A stretch of DNA of 64,000 nucleotides from Pristimantibacillus sp052113225. GTDB taxonomy: Bacteria; Bacillota; Bacilli; Paenibacillales; Paenibacillaceae. A program made the position numbers and the translations under genes. Location of the stretch: the NCBI RefSeq assembly GCF_052113225.1, contig NZ_JBFRCT010000007.1:186001-250000 (forward strand), read 5' to 3'. Below are positions 26,357 to 35,700 of the stretch, piece by piece (within the stretch, counting starts at the first letter, position 1; every line of letters begins with the position of its first letter). Below the pieces are notes generated by a model. That model made no database searches and was not told the DNA's origin. It worked only from the letters and a program-made list of their open reading frames with translations.

Positions 26357-26513
26357 TCAAAAGTTTACGAAGTAAACTTTACTTCGAAAGCATTAGCTCA
26401 AAAGTTTACGAAGTAAACTTCACTTCGAAAGCATTAGCTCAAAAGTTTACGAAGTAAACTTCACTTCGAAAGCATACGCTTAAGTTTACGAAGTAAACTT
26501 CACTTCATTAGCA
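26357..26513 (-). repeat. Tandem 41-bp hairpin repeat array before acnA
   Basis: Four copies with repeat anchors at 26363, 26404, 26445 and 26484 (41, 41 and 39 bases apart). Read in the acnA direction each unit is CGAAGTGAAGTTTACTTCG followed by TAAACTTTTGAGCTAATGCTTT. The hairpin arms are AAGTTTAC and GTAAACTT with the loop TTC. The last copy ends TTTTGAGGAGG, placing the hairpin four bases before the ribosome binding site, as in the rnhA array. The remaining 100 bases to the divergent amidase gene show nothing I can name. Confidence 0.92.
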
Positions 26514-26625
26514 TCCTTTGCCGTTTACCTCAAGTAGTGTTCCCAAGCCCTGTGGTGATTGTTACATGAAATTATACATTTGCTCATATAATGAACCAGC
26601 AAATACAGGAATGGGAGGGGTAGCC

Positions 26626-27984
26626 ATGTCTACGCGATCGGATCGTCCAAGGAATCGTGCCGACAGGCAGCGGTCAAACAAAGCTTTTCTGCTCCAGCCG
26701 GCGGCGGTGCGTACCGTCCAGCCATCCAGTCCAGCGGATTCTCAGGAGAGACATCCGTTTGAGGTGCCTAAAACAGCCGTGCGTGAGCAGCCCGGCAATC
26801 TGACGTTGTCGTCGTTAAGTGAGCTACCCGTCCAATCCACCCATCCAAAGTCTGCCCAGCCTTCTGCCGGACATACTGCTGAGAGGCCAGCCCGCCAAAA
26901 GCTTTCTTCCTTGCTTCGTTCCTCGGATCAGGAAGGAGCAAAGAAGAGAGAGGCCTCTGGTGAATGGAAAACGGCCATTTCGAAATATGTGAACTTATAT
27001 AATAAGGCTGAGACGGATCAGCATTTTGCTGCCCTTGATGATTATATAGACGATAAAGATCACTGCTCACGACTTCGTTATCGACTCGAAAGATTACGGG
27101 AAAGAGATTTGTATCGCGGTGTGCTGCCAGCAAGAGGCGAGACAAAGGCTGATCTGATAAGGGTGAATGAATCCCCAACAGAAGTATCCGTACTTGTGAA
27201 GCTTCATATCAAAAGGCAGATGGAGCAGTCGGGCCTGTTCTATTTGGAGGAGAGAACCGAATTCGAGCGGTTATGGCTGAATTTCACAGGAGAAGCCTGG
27301 CGTATTTTCCGAGTTGAGCCTGTCATTGCCGAGCGAAGACCACGATTTGGAATGTCGGAATATACAGGTGCAGTCGAAGAGGAAGTGCTGGATCAGACGC
27401 GGGAAGCATCGGTCTTCCGGTCTACACCATTTCTGAATCTTGACCAGTATCCACAGCTGAAGCAGCGGGTGAAAGGAATTCCATACCGACGTGAAATGGC
27501 AGCTGCTTATGCCGACAGATGGTGGAATGAAGGTAATCCAGCCTATGAAGAATTTGAAGTGAACTGTACCAACTATATTTCCCAGTGTCTCTTTGCAGGC
27601 CACGCACCTATGAACTATACTGGTAAAAGAGAAAGCGGCTGGTGGTACAAAGGCCGAAATGGCGGCAAAGAATGGTGGAGCTACAGCTGGGCAGTGTCCA
27701 ATGCGCTCACCAATTATTTATCCGGCAAGCGAAGCTCTGGCCTGCATGCAACGGTTGTTCAATCGGTGGAGGAACTGCAGCTTGGCGATGTCATTACGTA
27801 TGATTGGAACGGGGATAATAGGTACCAGCACAGCACAATTATTACGGCCTTCGATGCGGCGGGTATGCCGCTCGTTAATGCGAACACGGTTCCGAGCCGG
27901 CATCGCTTCTGGGATTATCGTGATTCCTATGCTTGGACAGAACAAACGAGATATCGTTTTTTTCATATAGCGGACCACTTCTAA
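26626..27984 (+). CDS. Amidase-domain protein
   Basis: Protein of about 452 residues ending in a putative amidase domain (amidase_6 type, about 320-452). The probable catalytic Cys is in NCTNYISQCLF and the His in RYQHSTIITAFD, with WWYKGRNGG and WSYSWAVSNAL between them. The first 110 residues are polar, basic and low-complexity; the middle (about 120-310) is helical then beta-like. No signal peptide is visible from ATG 26626, which has GGGAGGGG upstream. An upstream in-frame extension to 26518 lacks a ribosome site. It could act on cell-wall peptides or germination-related substrates, but location and substrate are unclear. Confidence 0.75.
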   Translation: MSTRSDRPRNRADRQRSNKAFLLQPAAVRTVQPSSPADSQERHPFEVPKTAVREQPGNLTLSSLSELPVQSTHPKSAQPSAGHTAERPARQKLSSLLRSSDQEGAKKREASGEWKTAISKYVNLYNKAETDQHFAALDDYIDDKDHCSRLRYRLERLRERDLYRGVLPARGETKADLIRVNESPTEVSVLVKLHIKRQMEQSGLFYLEERTEFERLWLNFTGEAWRIFRVEPVIAERRPRFGMSEYTGAVEEEVLDQTREASVFRSTPFLNLDQYPQLKQRVKGIPYRREMAAAYADRWWNEGNPAYEEFEVNCTNYISQCLFAGHAPMNYTGKRESGWWYKGRNGGKEWWSYSWAVSNALTNYLSGKRSSGLHATVVQSVEELQLGDVITYDWNGDNRYQHSTIITAFDAAGMPLVNANTVPSRHRFWDYRDSYAWTEQTRYRFFHIADHF

Positions 27985-28009
27985 AATTGATCATACCGGA
28001 GGATACCTA

Positions 28010-29134
28010 ATGGGGAAGAAAGTACACTTAGGGTTGATTTATGGAGGGAAGTCGGGAGAGCATGACGTATCGCTGCAGACGGCATTTGCAGTAATGGGTG
28101 AGCTCGATTACGCGAAATATGAAATAACACCTTTTTATATTACAAAGCTTGGCGAATGGAGAGTAGGGCAGGTAGCTGGAAGCCAGCCGGCGGCAATTGA
28201 TGAGCTCCGGCTCCTGCCTCCTGATGGTTCACAGCTACCTGCAACTCCAGCATTCCCGCTCACTCCATTGCTTGGCAGTCTAGCTGGCGGGAGTGCTGCG
28301 GCAGGAATTGATGTTGTTTTCCCGCTGCTTCATGGCACTTTCGGGGAAGACGGGACCATACAAGGAATGCTGGAGATTGCGAACATACCATATGTCGGGG
28401 CAGGTGTTTTAGCTTCCTCTGTCGGGATGGACAAGATTACAATGAAGAAAGTATTCGCCTACGAGGGTCTGCCGCAGTGCGTATTCCGTTATTTCAACCG
28501 GGCGCAGTGGGAGAAGGACGCCTCCTTTTTTATTATGGAATGTGAGGTAGCGTTAGGGTATCCCTGCTTCGTGAAGCCTTCTAATCTCGGATCCAGCGTA
28601 GGAATATCTAAAGCGAAGAACCGCGAGGAGCTTATTGCTGCCATAGATTTTGCCTTTCGGTTCGACCGTAAGGTCATTGTTGAAGAATTTGTTGATGCAA
28701 GGGAGATTGAGGTCAGCGTACTTGGTAACGAAGAACCGAAGGCATCCGTACCGGGTGAAATTGCGCCTTCCAATGAGTTTTACGATTATAAGGCGAAGTA
28801 CGTAGATGGCAAATCAACGATTCATATCCCAGCGAATATCCCGAACAATAAGGCAGAAGTCATACGAGATATGGCGATCCGTGCATTTCTCGCGATTGAC
28901 GGGTCGGGGCTGTCCCGCGTAGACTTTTTCTTAAGAAAAACAGATGGGCAGCTATTCATAAATGAAGTGAATACGATGCCGGGCTTTACGCCAATCAGTA
29001 TGTACCCGCTTATGTGGAAGGAATCAGGCCTGCCTTATCGCGATCTGCTCGATAAGCTGATCGAGCTTGCTCTGAAGCGTTACGCGGATAAGCAAACGAT
29101 TGATTACGGCGGTTGCGGCAATGGAGGTCCCTAA
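28010..29134 (+). CDS. ddl: D-alanine--D-alanine ligase
   Basis: ATP-grasp enzyme of 374 residues that joins two D-Ala for peptidoglycan precursors. The N-terminal GGKSGEHDVSLQ, the loop KPSNLGSSVGISKAKN, the lid region EIAPSNEFYDYKAKY and the metal-binding INEVNTMPGFTPISMYP are all present. The specificity residue in the EFYDY context indicates a D-Ala rather than D-lactate ligase. GGAGG precedes ATG. It is followed within 25 bases by a small unknown gene and then uvsE. Confidence 0.95.
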   Translation: MGKKVHLGLIYGGKSGEHDVSLQTAFAVMGELDYAKYEITPFYITKLGEWRVGQVAGSQPAAIDELRLLPPDGSQLPATPAFPLTPLLGSLAGGSAAAGIDVVFPLLHGTFGEDGTIQGMLEIANIPYVGAGVLASSVGMDKITMKKVFAYEGLPQCVFRYFNRAQWEKDASFFIMECEVALGYPCFVKPSNLGSSVGISKAKNREELIAAIDFAFRFDRKVIVEEFVDAREIEVSVLGNEEPKASVPGEIAPSNEFYDYKAKYVDGKSTIHIPANIPNNKAEVIRDMAIRAFLAIDGSGLSRVDFFLRKTDGQLFINEVNTMPGFTPISMYPLMWKESGLPYRDLLDKLIELALKRYADKQTIDYGGCGNGGP

Positions 29135-29158
29135 TTCTAGAGGAAGGAGGAGATTATA

Positions 29159-29476
29159 ATGGGTTTTGCAACAGAGTTTAATTCCGTGTGTAAATTCAAA
29201 TCGGAGCAAGAGTTGTATGAATTGCTTGAATACGGTAGGGGCAAAATGGTGAAGAGCGGGTTCCGCGTCTTCCCAACCGGCCAGAAAGTAATCGCATATA
29301 CACCTAATAACGAAGCGATTGCGATCGTTCGCGTCCTAGCCTCGATTGCGGAAATTAATTTCCAAGGCGAAGAAGTGACGGAAGTGGAGATGGAGCTGGT
29401 GCGCAAGCTGAACGAAGAGGAAGCGCGCATTCAGACGGCTCTCGCCTACGAGATGTTTTTCGGAGAGAGGGTATAA
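29159..29476 (+). CDS. Conserved small protein of unknown function
   Basis: A 105-residue protein I do not recognise. It is charged and soluble, with an N-terminal FATEFNSVCKF segment, a beta-rich middle (SGFRVFPTGQKVIAYTP) and a long acidic helix (VTEVEMELVRKLNEEEARI). It is 24 bases after ddl with a strong AGGAAGGAGG site and 6 bases before uvsE, so it is almost certainly a real gene of the ddl-uvsE operon. Confidence 0.8.
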   Translation: MGFATEFNSVCKFKSEQELYELLEYGRGKMVKSGFRVFPTGQKVIAYTPNNEAIAIVRVLASIAEINFQGEEVTEVEMELVRKLNEEEARIQTALAYEMFFGERV

Positions 29477-29482
29477 TTCATA

Positions 29483-30499
29483 ATGATCGTCCGGTTCGGA
29501 TTCGTCGCCATGAGTATGATTCTTGAGAATGCTTCACCATCTCGGACGATGACATTTGCGAGCTTTAATAAGTTGAATGATCGAGAAGCCGGCATACGGA
29601 AAATGGAGCGGATCGCAGAGGATAATCTGCGGAGCACGCTTCGTATTATGAAACATGCTAATGCGCATGACATCCACATGTATCGATTCTCGTCAAAGCT
29701 TATCCCGCTTGCTACCCACGGTGATCTTGCAGATTGGGATCCGTTTGTTGTGCTTCGTCCTACGATGAAGGAGCTTGGCGACTATGCGATTAAGACAGGG
29801 ATGAGGACCTCGTTCCATCCCGATCATTTTTGCGTATTCAGCACGAATCGGCCAGAAGTTCTGGTGAATTCCGAGCGTGATCTCGATTATCATATCCGGA
29901 TGCTTGAGGCAATGGAGCTTCCCGAGACCGTGAAATGCAATATTCATATGGGTGGAGCTTATGGCGATAAAAAGCTGTCCAGTGAGCGATTTATCGAGCA
30001 GTTTGGTGCATTATCGCCTCGGTACAAGCATCGGGTTACGCTGGAGAACGACGATAAGACATTTAATGTTCGGGAAACGCTGGCAGCAGCGGAAGCCGTC
30101 GGCGTGCCGATGGTGCTGGACATTCATCATCATGCCGTCAACAGCGGCGATGTATCGATGGACGAGCTGTCTGCTGGCTTATGGCCGCGGATTGCACGTA
30201 CCTGGAAGCTGGAAGAGGAGCGCCTTGGGCTAGAAGAAGGTGCACTTCCGCCGAAAATTCATGCTTCGAGTCCCAAAAGTCTCTCGGATCCTCGCGGTCA
30301 TGCAGAGTTTCTGGAGCCGGAGCCGCTTGTACAGTTTCTTCGAAGCGTTGCATCGATAACGCCAAGGATTGATTGCATGCTTGAAGCCAAGAGCAAGGAT
30401 GCCGCTCTGCTCAAGCTGATGGAGGATTTGAAGGAAAGGGCCGCGCAGGAAGACGGGATCCGGATTCTTGATGGCGGAACCATTGAGATCGAGCCATAA
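29483..30499 (+). CDS. uvsE: UV DNA damage endonuclease
   Basis: TIM-barrel nuclease of 338 residues that nicks DNA 5' of UV photoproducts. It has the family N-terminus VRFGFVAMSM, then TSFHPDHFCVFST, NIHMGGAYGDK, LENDDKTF and LDIHHHAVNSG, whose His, Asp and Glu residues bind the metals. It completes the ddl operon. The family has a patchy distribution but is common in spore-forming Firmicutes. Confidence 0.94.
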   Translation: MIVRFGFVAMSMILENASPSRTMTFASFNKLNDREAGIRKMERIAEDNLRSTLRIMKHANAHDIHMYRFSSKLIPLATHGDLADWDPFVVLRPTMKELGDYAIKTGMRTSFHPDHFCVFSTNRPEVLVNSERDLDYHIRMLEAMELPETVKCNIHMGGAYGDKKLSSERFIEQFGALSPRYKHRVTLENDDKTFNVRETLAAAEAVGVPMVLDIHHHAVNSGDVSMDELSAGLWPRIARTWKLEEERLGLEEGALPPKIHASSPKSLSDPRGHAEFLEPEPLVQFLRSVASITPRIDCMLEAKSKDAALLKLMEDLKERAAQEDGIRILDGGTIEIEP

Positions 30500-30514
30500 T
30501 CGTTAGCACCGTCA

Positions 30515-30625
30515 AGGTAACTCCTTGAATTCTAAGTGTTTATAAGTTTTGTCTTATAAATAAGCTTTAGAATTCTCCGGAATGAAACGCATCACGCCGT
30601 CAGAAGATGGCGGAGAGCGTTTCAC
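30515..30625 (+). promoter_or_regulatory. Structured leader with two large hairpins upstream of the TauE/SafE gene
   Basis: Hairpin one: GAATTCTAA (30527-30535) pairs with TTAGAATTC (30567-30575) and inside it TTTATAAG pairs with CTTATAAA. Hairpin two: GAAACGC pairs with GCGTTTC, a symmetric four-by-four internal loop follows, then CGCCGTC pairs with GATGGCG around AGAA. Neither ends in a T run, so they are not plain terminators. The second reaches into the frame that opens at 30582, which argues that translation starts further down. A cis-acting RNA is possible but unproven. Confidence 0.5.
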
Positions 30626-30698
30626 CTTAGGCGGTGTTATTTTATGCAGGTACATAATTCAGATGCATCCAGAGACTTCAGAAAGCGGTGAAACGAAA

Positions 30699-31520
30699 GT
30701 GTTGGAGTGGATTCTTCTCGCGCTGCTTGGTGTTGTTGCAGCGATGTTTGGAAGTATCGTGGGTCTTGGCGGCGGCATTATTATCGTCCCAGTGCTGATG
30801 CTCCTCGGATCGCAGCTCACGGGCGATGAGATCAGCCATGCGACTGCCGTAGGTACATCGCTCACGATGCTGATTGTAACAGCACTTGCCTCAACCCTAA
30901 GCTATGCGAAGAAGAAACTGGTCGATTTCCGCAGCGGCTGGTTGTTTTTTATCACTAGCGGGCCAGCTGCGATGATTGGATCTGCTTTGACCAGCCGATT
31001 TCAAGGCGCTGCATTCTCGCTTTCGTTCGGCGTATTCATGCTGCTCATGGCAGGTCTGTTAATTGCTAAGGATTATTTGAAACCGATCACCCGGGAGTGG
31101 CCAATCAAACGGACCATAGTGGATGCAAAAGGGCAGGAGCATACATACAGCTATGCAATGCTTCCGGCACTCGGGATTGGTTTTGCTGTCGGGTTAATTT
31201 CGGGTTTGTTTGGGATTGGCGGCGGTTCTTTATTTGTTCCTCTTATGGTGCTGTTGTTCCGCTTCCCACCGCATACGGCTACCGCTACATCTATGTTTGT
31301 GATCTTCCTTTCTTCTATTCTTGGGAGCGGGATGCATGGCTTTCTTGGCGAAATCAATTATTGGATTGTTTTGGCTTTAGTACCGGGTGCATGGATAGGC
31401 GGCAAGCTTGGGGCCATGATTGCTAGCCGCATGAGCGGAAAGGGTCTGCTCTGGCTGCTGCGCATCACGCTGTTGCTGCTGGCTGGCCAATTGATATACG
31501 AAGGTTTGACGAAGCTTTAA
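30699..31520 (+). CDS. TauE/SafE family membrane exporter
   Basis: Polytopic membrane protein of about 270 residues with eight predicted helices. Two Gly-rich half-repeat signatures, FGSIVGLGGGIIIVP and ISGLFGIGGGSLFVP, mark the TauE/SafE (UPF0721) family, which moves sulfite, sulfonates or other organic anions across the membrane. The frame opens at ATG 30582, but that part overlaps a strong hairpin and has no membrane segment. GTG 30699 or ATG 30663 are better starts. The substrate is unknown. Confidence 0.85.
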   Translation: MLEWILLALLGVVAAMFGSIVGLGGGIIIVPVLMLLGSQLTGDEISHATAVGTSLTMLIVTALASTLSYAKKKLVDFRSGWLFFITSGPAAMIGSALTSRFQGAAFSLSFGVFMLLMAGLLIAKDYLKPITREWPIKRTIVDAKGQEHTYSYAMLPALGIGFAVGLISGLFGIGGGSLFVPLMVLLFRFPPHTATATSMFVIFLSSILGSGMHGFLGEINYWIVLALVPGAWIGGKLGAMIASRMSGKGLLWLLRITLLLLAGQLIYEGLTKL

Positions 31521-31720
31521 CACTAGGTTAATATTTTTAAAATATAGGAAGTGTAAGATTTCACTATACTGAGCTCATATTTCATTCGTGAAGTGTACGC
31601 TGCTCTTCCTAAAGATGACGTAATCACTTGTGTGAAACTTGCATAGGAAGTCATACGTATAAGTTACAAACATACAATTAAAGCATTCATTAAATTATGA
31701 CGAGAGTAGAGTGATGGACT

Positions 31721-32578
31721 GTGACTGTAGGTGATCAGCAGGGCACCGTCGTCGGAGGCAAAAGCTTCGCCGCCGTGGCGATCAACTGTGCGGCTAAAGC
31801 GGGAGAATGGATAAAGTCTAAGCTAGGAAATTATGAGAAGCTTGATATAAAGTATTCGGCACATGATTTGGTGACAGAAGTGGATAAAGGCTCGGAAACG
31901 CTGATAAAACGTCTAGTGCTGACACATTTCCCTCATCATTCGTTCCTGGGTGAAGAGGGTGTTGAGCCAGGGCCGGAGGCATCCGCGCGTGCATTGGAAG
32001 AATTAAGCGATGCCGAGTATCTATGGATTGTTGACCCGATTGACGGGACAACCAATTTTGTACATGGTTTTCCGTTCTTTGTAGTATCGATTGCCCTTGC
32101 CCATAAAGGTGAGGTTATTCTAGGCGTTGTGTATGATCCGATGCGGGATGAGCTGTTTATTGCCGAAAAGGGCAAAGGCGCTTATGTACATGGCAAACGG
32201 ATGAGTGTGTCTGGTGAGGATACACTGAAGACGAGCTTGATTGCAACGGGCTTCCCGGCAGATGCAGAATATGCACTGCCGCTGAATATGAAGGGATTGC
32301 AAGCAATGGCGCCGCAAGTGCGTAACATTCGTTCAGGAGGTTCTGCTGCCCTTCATATGGCATATGTCGCTGCCGGACGCCTTAGCGGCTTCTGGGAGAT
32401 TGGTCTGAACAGCTGGGACCTCGCAGCAGGTGCATTACTGGTACAGGAATCCGGCGGTATCGTAACCGATACGTTGGGTGGAACGTACAATCTCGGTGTC
32501 CGCCATGTCGTAGCTTCGAATGGAAAGGTACATCAGCCATTCCTTGAGGCGCTTGCGAAGGCGGAGGCAGTGAAATAA
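31721..32578 (+). CDS. suhB: Inositol monophosphatase family protein
   Basis: Mg-dependent phosphatase of 285 residues. The metal sites are Glu in FLGEEGVEPG, the motif VDPIDGTTNFVHGFP and the later NSWDLAAGALLVQESGG. It probably dephosphorylates inositol-1-phosphate or a related sugar phosphate; other family members act on PAP or fructose bisphosphate. It starts at GTG 31721 with only a weak ribosome site. The 200 bases before it are AT-rich and show no clear gene. A strong terminator follows. Confidence 0.9.
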   Translation: MTVGDQQGTVVGGKSFAAVAINCAAKAGEWIKSKLGNYEKLDIKYSAHDLVTEVDKGSETLIKRLVLTHFPHHSFLGEEGVEPGPEASARALEELSDAEYLWIVDPIDGTTNFVHGFPFFVVSIALAHKGEVILGVVYDPMRDELFIAEKGKGAYVHGKRMSVSGEDTLKTSLIATGFPADAEYALPLNMKGLQAMAPQVRNIRSGGSAALHMAYVAAGRLSGFWEIGLNSWDLAAGALLVQESGGIVTDTLGGTYNLGVRHVVASNGKVHQPFLEALAKAEAVK

Positions 32579-32642
32579 TAGGTGCTTAAATGGACATTAT
32601 GTATTGATTTGGAATCAGCCTCAAATGAATAGAGTCAGTACA

Positions 32643-32673
32643 AAAACCGGCTATCGGCGATAGCCGGTTTTTT
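32643..32673 (+). terminator. Rho-independent terminator after the inositol monophosphatase gene
   Basis: AAAACCGGCTATC pairs with GATAGCCGGTTTTTT around GGC. Confidence 0.92.
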
Positions 32674-32791
32674 AGCGTTTCATGGAATTTGTAAGGATAT
32701 GTATTTGATAGATTAGTTTTTCTGCATGGTATATCATACTAATTAGAAATTATCGTATTTTGGCACATGTGAGGGTGGGATGAATTAGGCG

Positions 32792-35700
32792 ATGAGTTTG
32801 AATATATGGGGGATCATGATGAATCGTTACGCGGTAAAGAAGACAATAGCAATTGTGCTAGTCTTCGCAATAGTAGTAGGCTTGCTGCCGACAGCGGGTC
32901 TCGGTGCGTTTGCAGGTAAGGCATTTGCAAGCGGTGGTACGGATGCATTGGATGGCTTGTCTTGGGTAGCGAAGCCGTCAGGCTCAACCGATCCTACGGA
33001 TTCGTTCCGTACGGCGGCTTACGGCAACGGAACGATTGTTGCAGCTGGTACACCGCCAATGCCGTTTCCGGGTAGTAATGGCGGCTATATGCATAGTGGA
33101 ATTTTGTACGGGACCTCCACGACTGGAGTGGAATGGACAACTCTAACAAATAAAGCCATTTACAATGAGTACGAGGTTAAGACAAACCCGAACAAAGAAC
33201 ACGAGAGAGATCACGAGATTAGAAGTTTGGTATCTGGCGGTCCTCTTAATTTTGTAGGCGTAGGATATGCTCAATATATTATGTATGGTCAACAGAGCTA
33301 TCTTGGGAGGATCATGACTTCGGATGACGGGGTTAATTGGAAGCTGATTAAGCCTCCCGGCGAGTCAGGAATGACTCTGTATGGCGTCTCGTATGGAGAC
33401 TCAGGATATGTAGCAGTCGGGGCAAGCAATGATATTAATTTTAATCAGACGCAAGCGATTCTGACTTCGACTGACGGGTCAACATGGTCGCAGTCAGCTT
33501 CGCCGGGCAGCGGAGCGCTTAATGCAGTTGCATTTGGCGGAAGAACCTATGTCGCGGTCGGCAGTGGAGGGGCGATTCTAAGTTCGACGGATGGTGTGAA
33601 CTGGACGCCGCAAACCTCAGGCGTGTCTACGACACTTCGAGGTATTACATATGGCAATGGTTTATTCGTTGCGGTTGGAAGCAGCGGCAAGATTCTTACG
33701 TCTTCGAACGGAGTAAATTGGACTGCAAGCACTCCTCCGGTGAGCGGCACGTTCTATGGCGCCGCATATGGCGACGGCACGTATGTAGTCGTTGGCGGCA
33801 ATGGTACGATTCTTAGTTCTCCGGATGGGCAGAACTGGCAGCAGCGTTCGAGCGGCACAACAGCTGTCTTGTATGGAGCGGCGTATGTGAATGGAGAGTT
33901 CATGGCGCTCGGAGCGAACGGCACTATACTTATGGCACAGCATAGGCTTACTTATACGGCAGGCTCGAATGGTACGATTAGCGGCAGCGCAGTACAAGGC
34001 GTCCGCACAGGAGGAAGCGGTACTGATGTAACGGCCGTCGGGAATACGGGTTACCATTTCGTTGATTGGAGCGATGGCAATACGGATGTAATGCGTAAGG
34101 ACGACGACATTACTGGCGATCTTAGCGTAACTGCTAATTTTGAGATTAACGTTTACGATCTTAAGTATGAAGCGGGAGCGAACGGAAGTGTTACGGGAAT
34201 TACGACTCAACAGGTAACCCACGGCGGGAACGCATCCACCGTAACGGCAGCAGCAAATCCAGACTATCACTTCGTAAGCTGGAGCGATGGCGATACGAAT
34301 GCAAGCCGAACGGACAGCAACGTAACAGGGGAGTTGAGCGTTACCGCGCAATTTGCGATTGACACTTATAAGCTCACCTATACGGCAAGTGCCGGGGGCA
34401 GTATTGACGGGCAAACATCGAAGGAGCAAATTGTAGAGGTCGGTTCGGATGGTCAGGCCGTAACGGCGACACCGGATACAGGCTATCATTTCACCGGGTG
34501 GAGTGATGGCGTGGAGACCGCGGCTCGTCCTGCGGATCGCAACGTCAGAACGGACAAAAGCGTAACAGCAAGCTTCGCGATTAATGAATACGCGCTGACT
34601 TATACGGCCGCGGAAGGCGGGAGGTTAACTGGCCAAACCACCCAAACGGTAACGTACGGCTCAAATGGCAGTGAGATTACTGCAATCCCGAATCAGGGTT
34701 ACAGCTTTGTCGGCTGGAGTGATGGCGTTACGACCGCATCCCGCATGGATAGCGCAGTCATGTCCAGCAAAAACGTTACAGCACTGTTTTCAATCAATCA
34801 ATACACATTAACCTACACGGCTGACACTGGAGGAAGCATTGATCAGAATGCCATTCAAACCGTAGATTACGGATCAGACGGTGTGTCGGTAACTGCTATA
34901 GCAAGCACAGGCTATCATTTTGTTGGCTGGAGCGATGGTGTGCTCACGGCATCTCGCCAAGATAAAAATGTCCAAGCAAACCTTGCGGTAACGGCGGAAT
35001 TCGAACTTAATCAATACGACCTGATTTATACCGCGGGAGCGCATGGCACTCTGACCGGCATTGTTCATCAAACGCGGGAGCATAGCTCGGATGGAACGGA
35101 AATAAAGGCGGCAGGAGACGCAGGCTATCACTTCGTCCGTTGGAGTGACGGCGTGAATACGGCGAGCCGTACAGATTTGAACGTAACCGGCGATCTGAAT
35201 GTCTCGGCAGAATTCGCAATCGACACGTTCAAGCTGACCTATTCTGCGGGAGCAGGGGGAAGCGTGACCGGAGCGGCAACTCAGGAAGTGAATTACGAAG
35301 CTGATGGAGCGGAAGTAAAAGCAGAACCGGCAATCGGCTATCATTTTATCGGCTGGAGCGACGGTATTCTAGTAAATACCCGTAAGGATACCCGGATCGT
35401 GGCTAACTTGAACGTCACGGCCAATTTTGAGATTAACGAATACTTCTTAACTTATTCGGCAGGCGATCATGGAACACTGACTGGTGATAATCTTCAAACG
35501 GTGCTTCATGGATCCGGGGGAACGGAAGTAACGGCGGCAGCAGACGCAGGCTATCACTTCGTACGTTGGAGTGACGGCGTGACGACGGCTAACCGTACAG
35601 ATCTGAACGTAACCGGCGATCTGAATGTCTCGGCAGAATTCGCAATCGACACGTTCAAGCTGACCTATTCTGCAGGAGCAGGGGGAAGCGTGACCGGAGC

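Noticed and set aside
30582..30698. N-terminal extension of the TauE/SafE protein
   Set aside because: The region overlaps a strong hairpin, adds a polar stretch unlike the family, and later starts fit the first membrane helix better.
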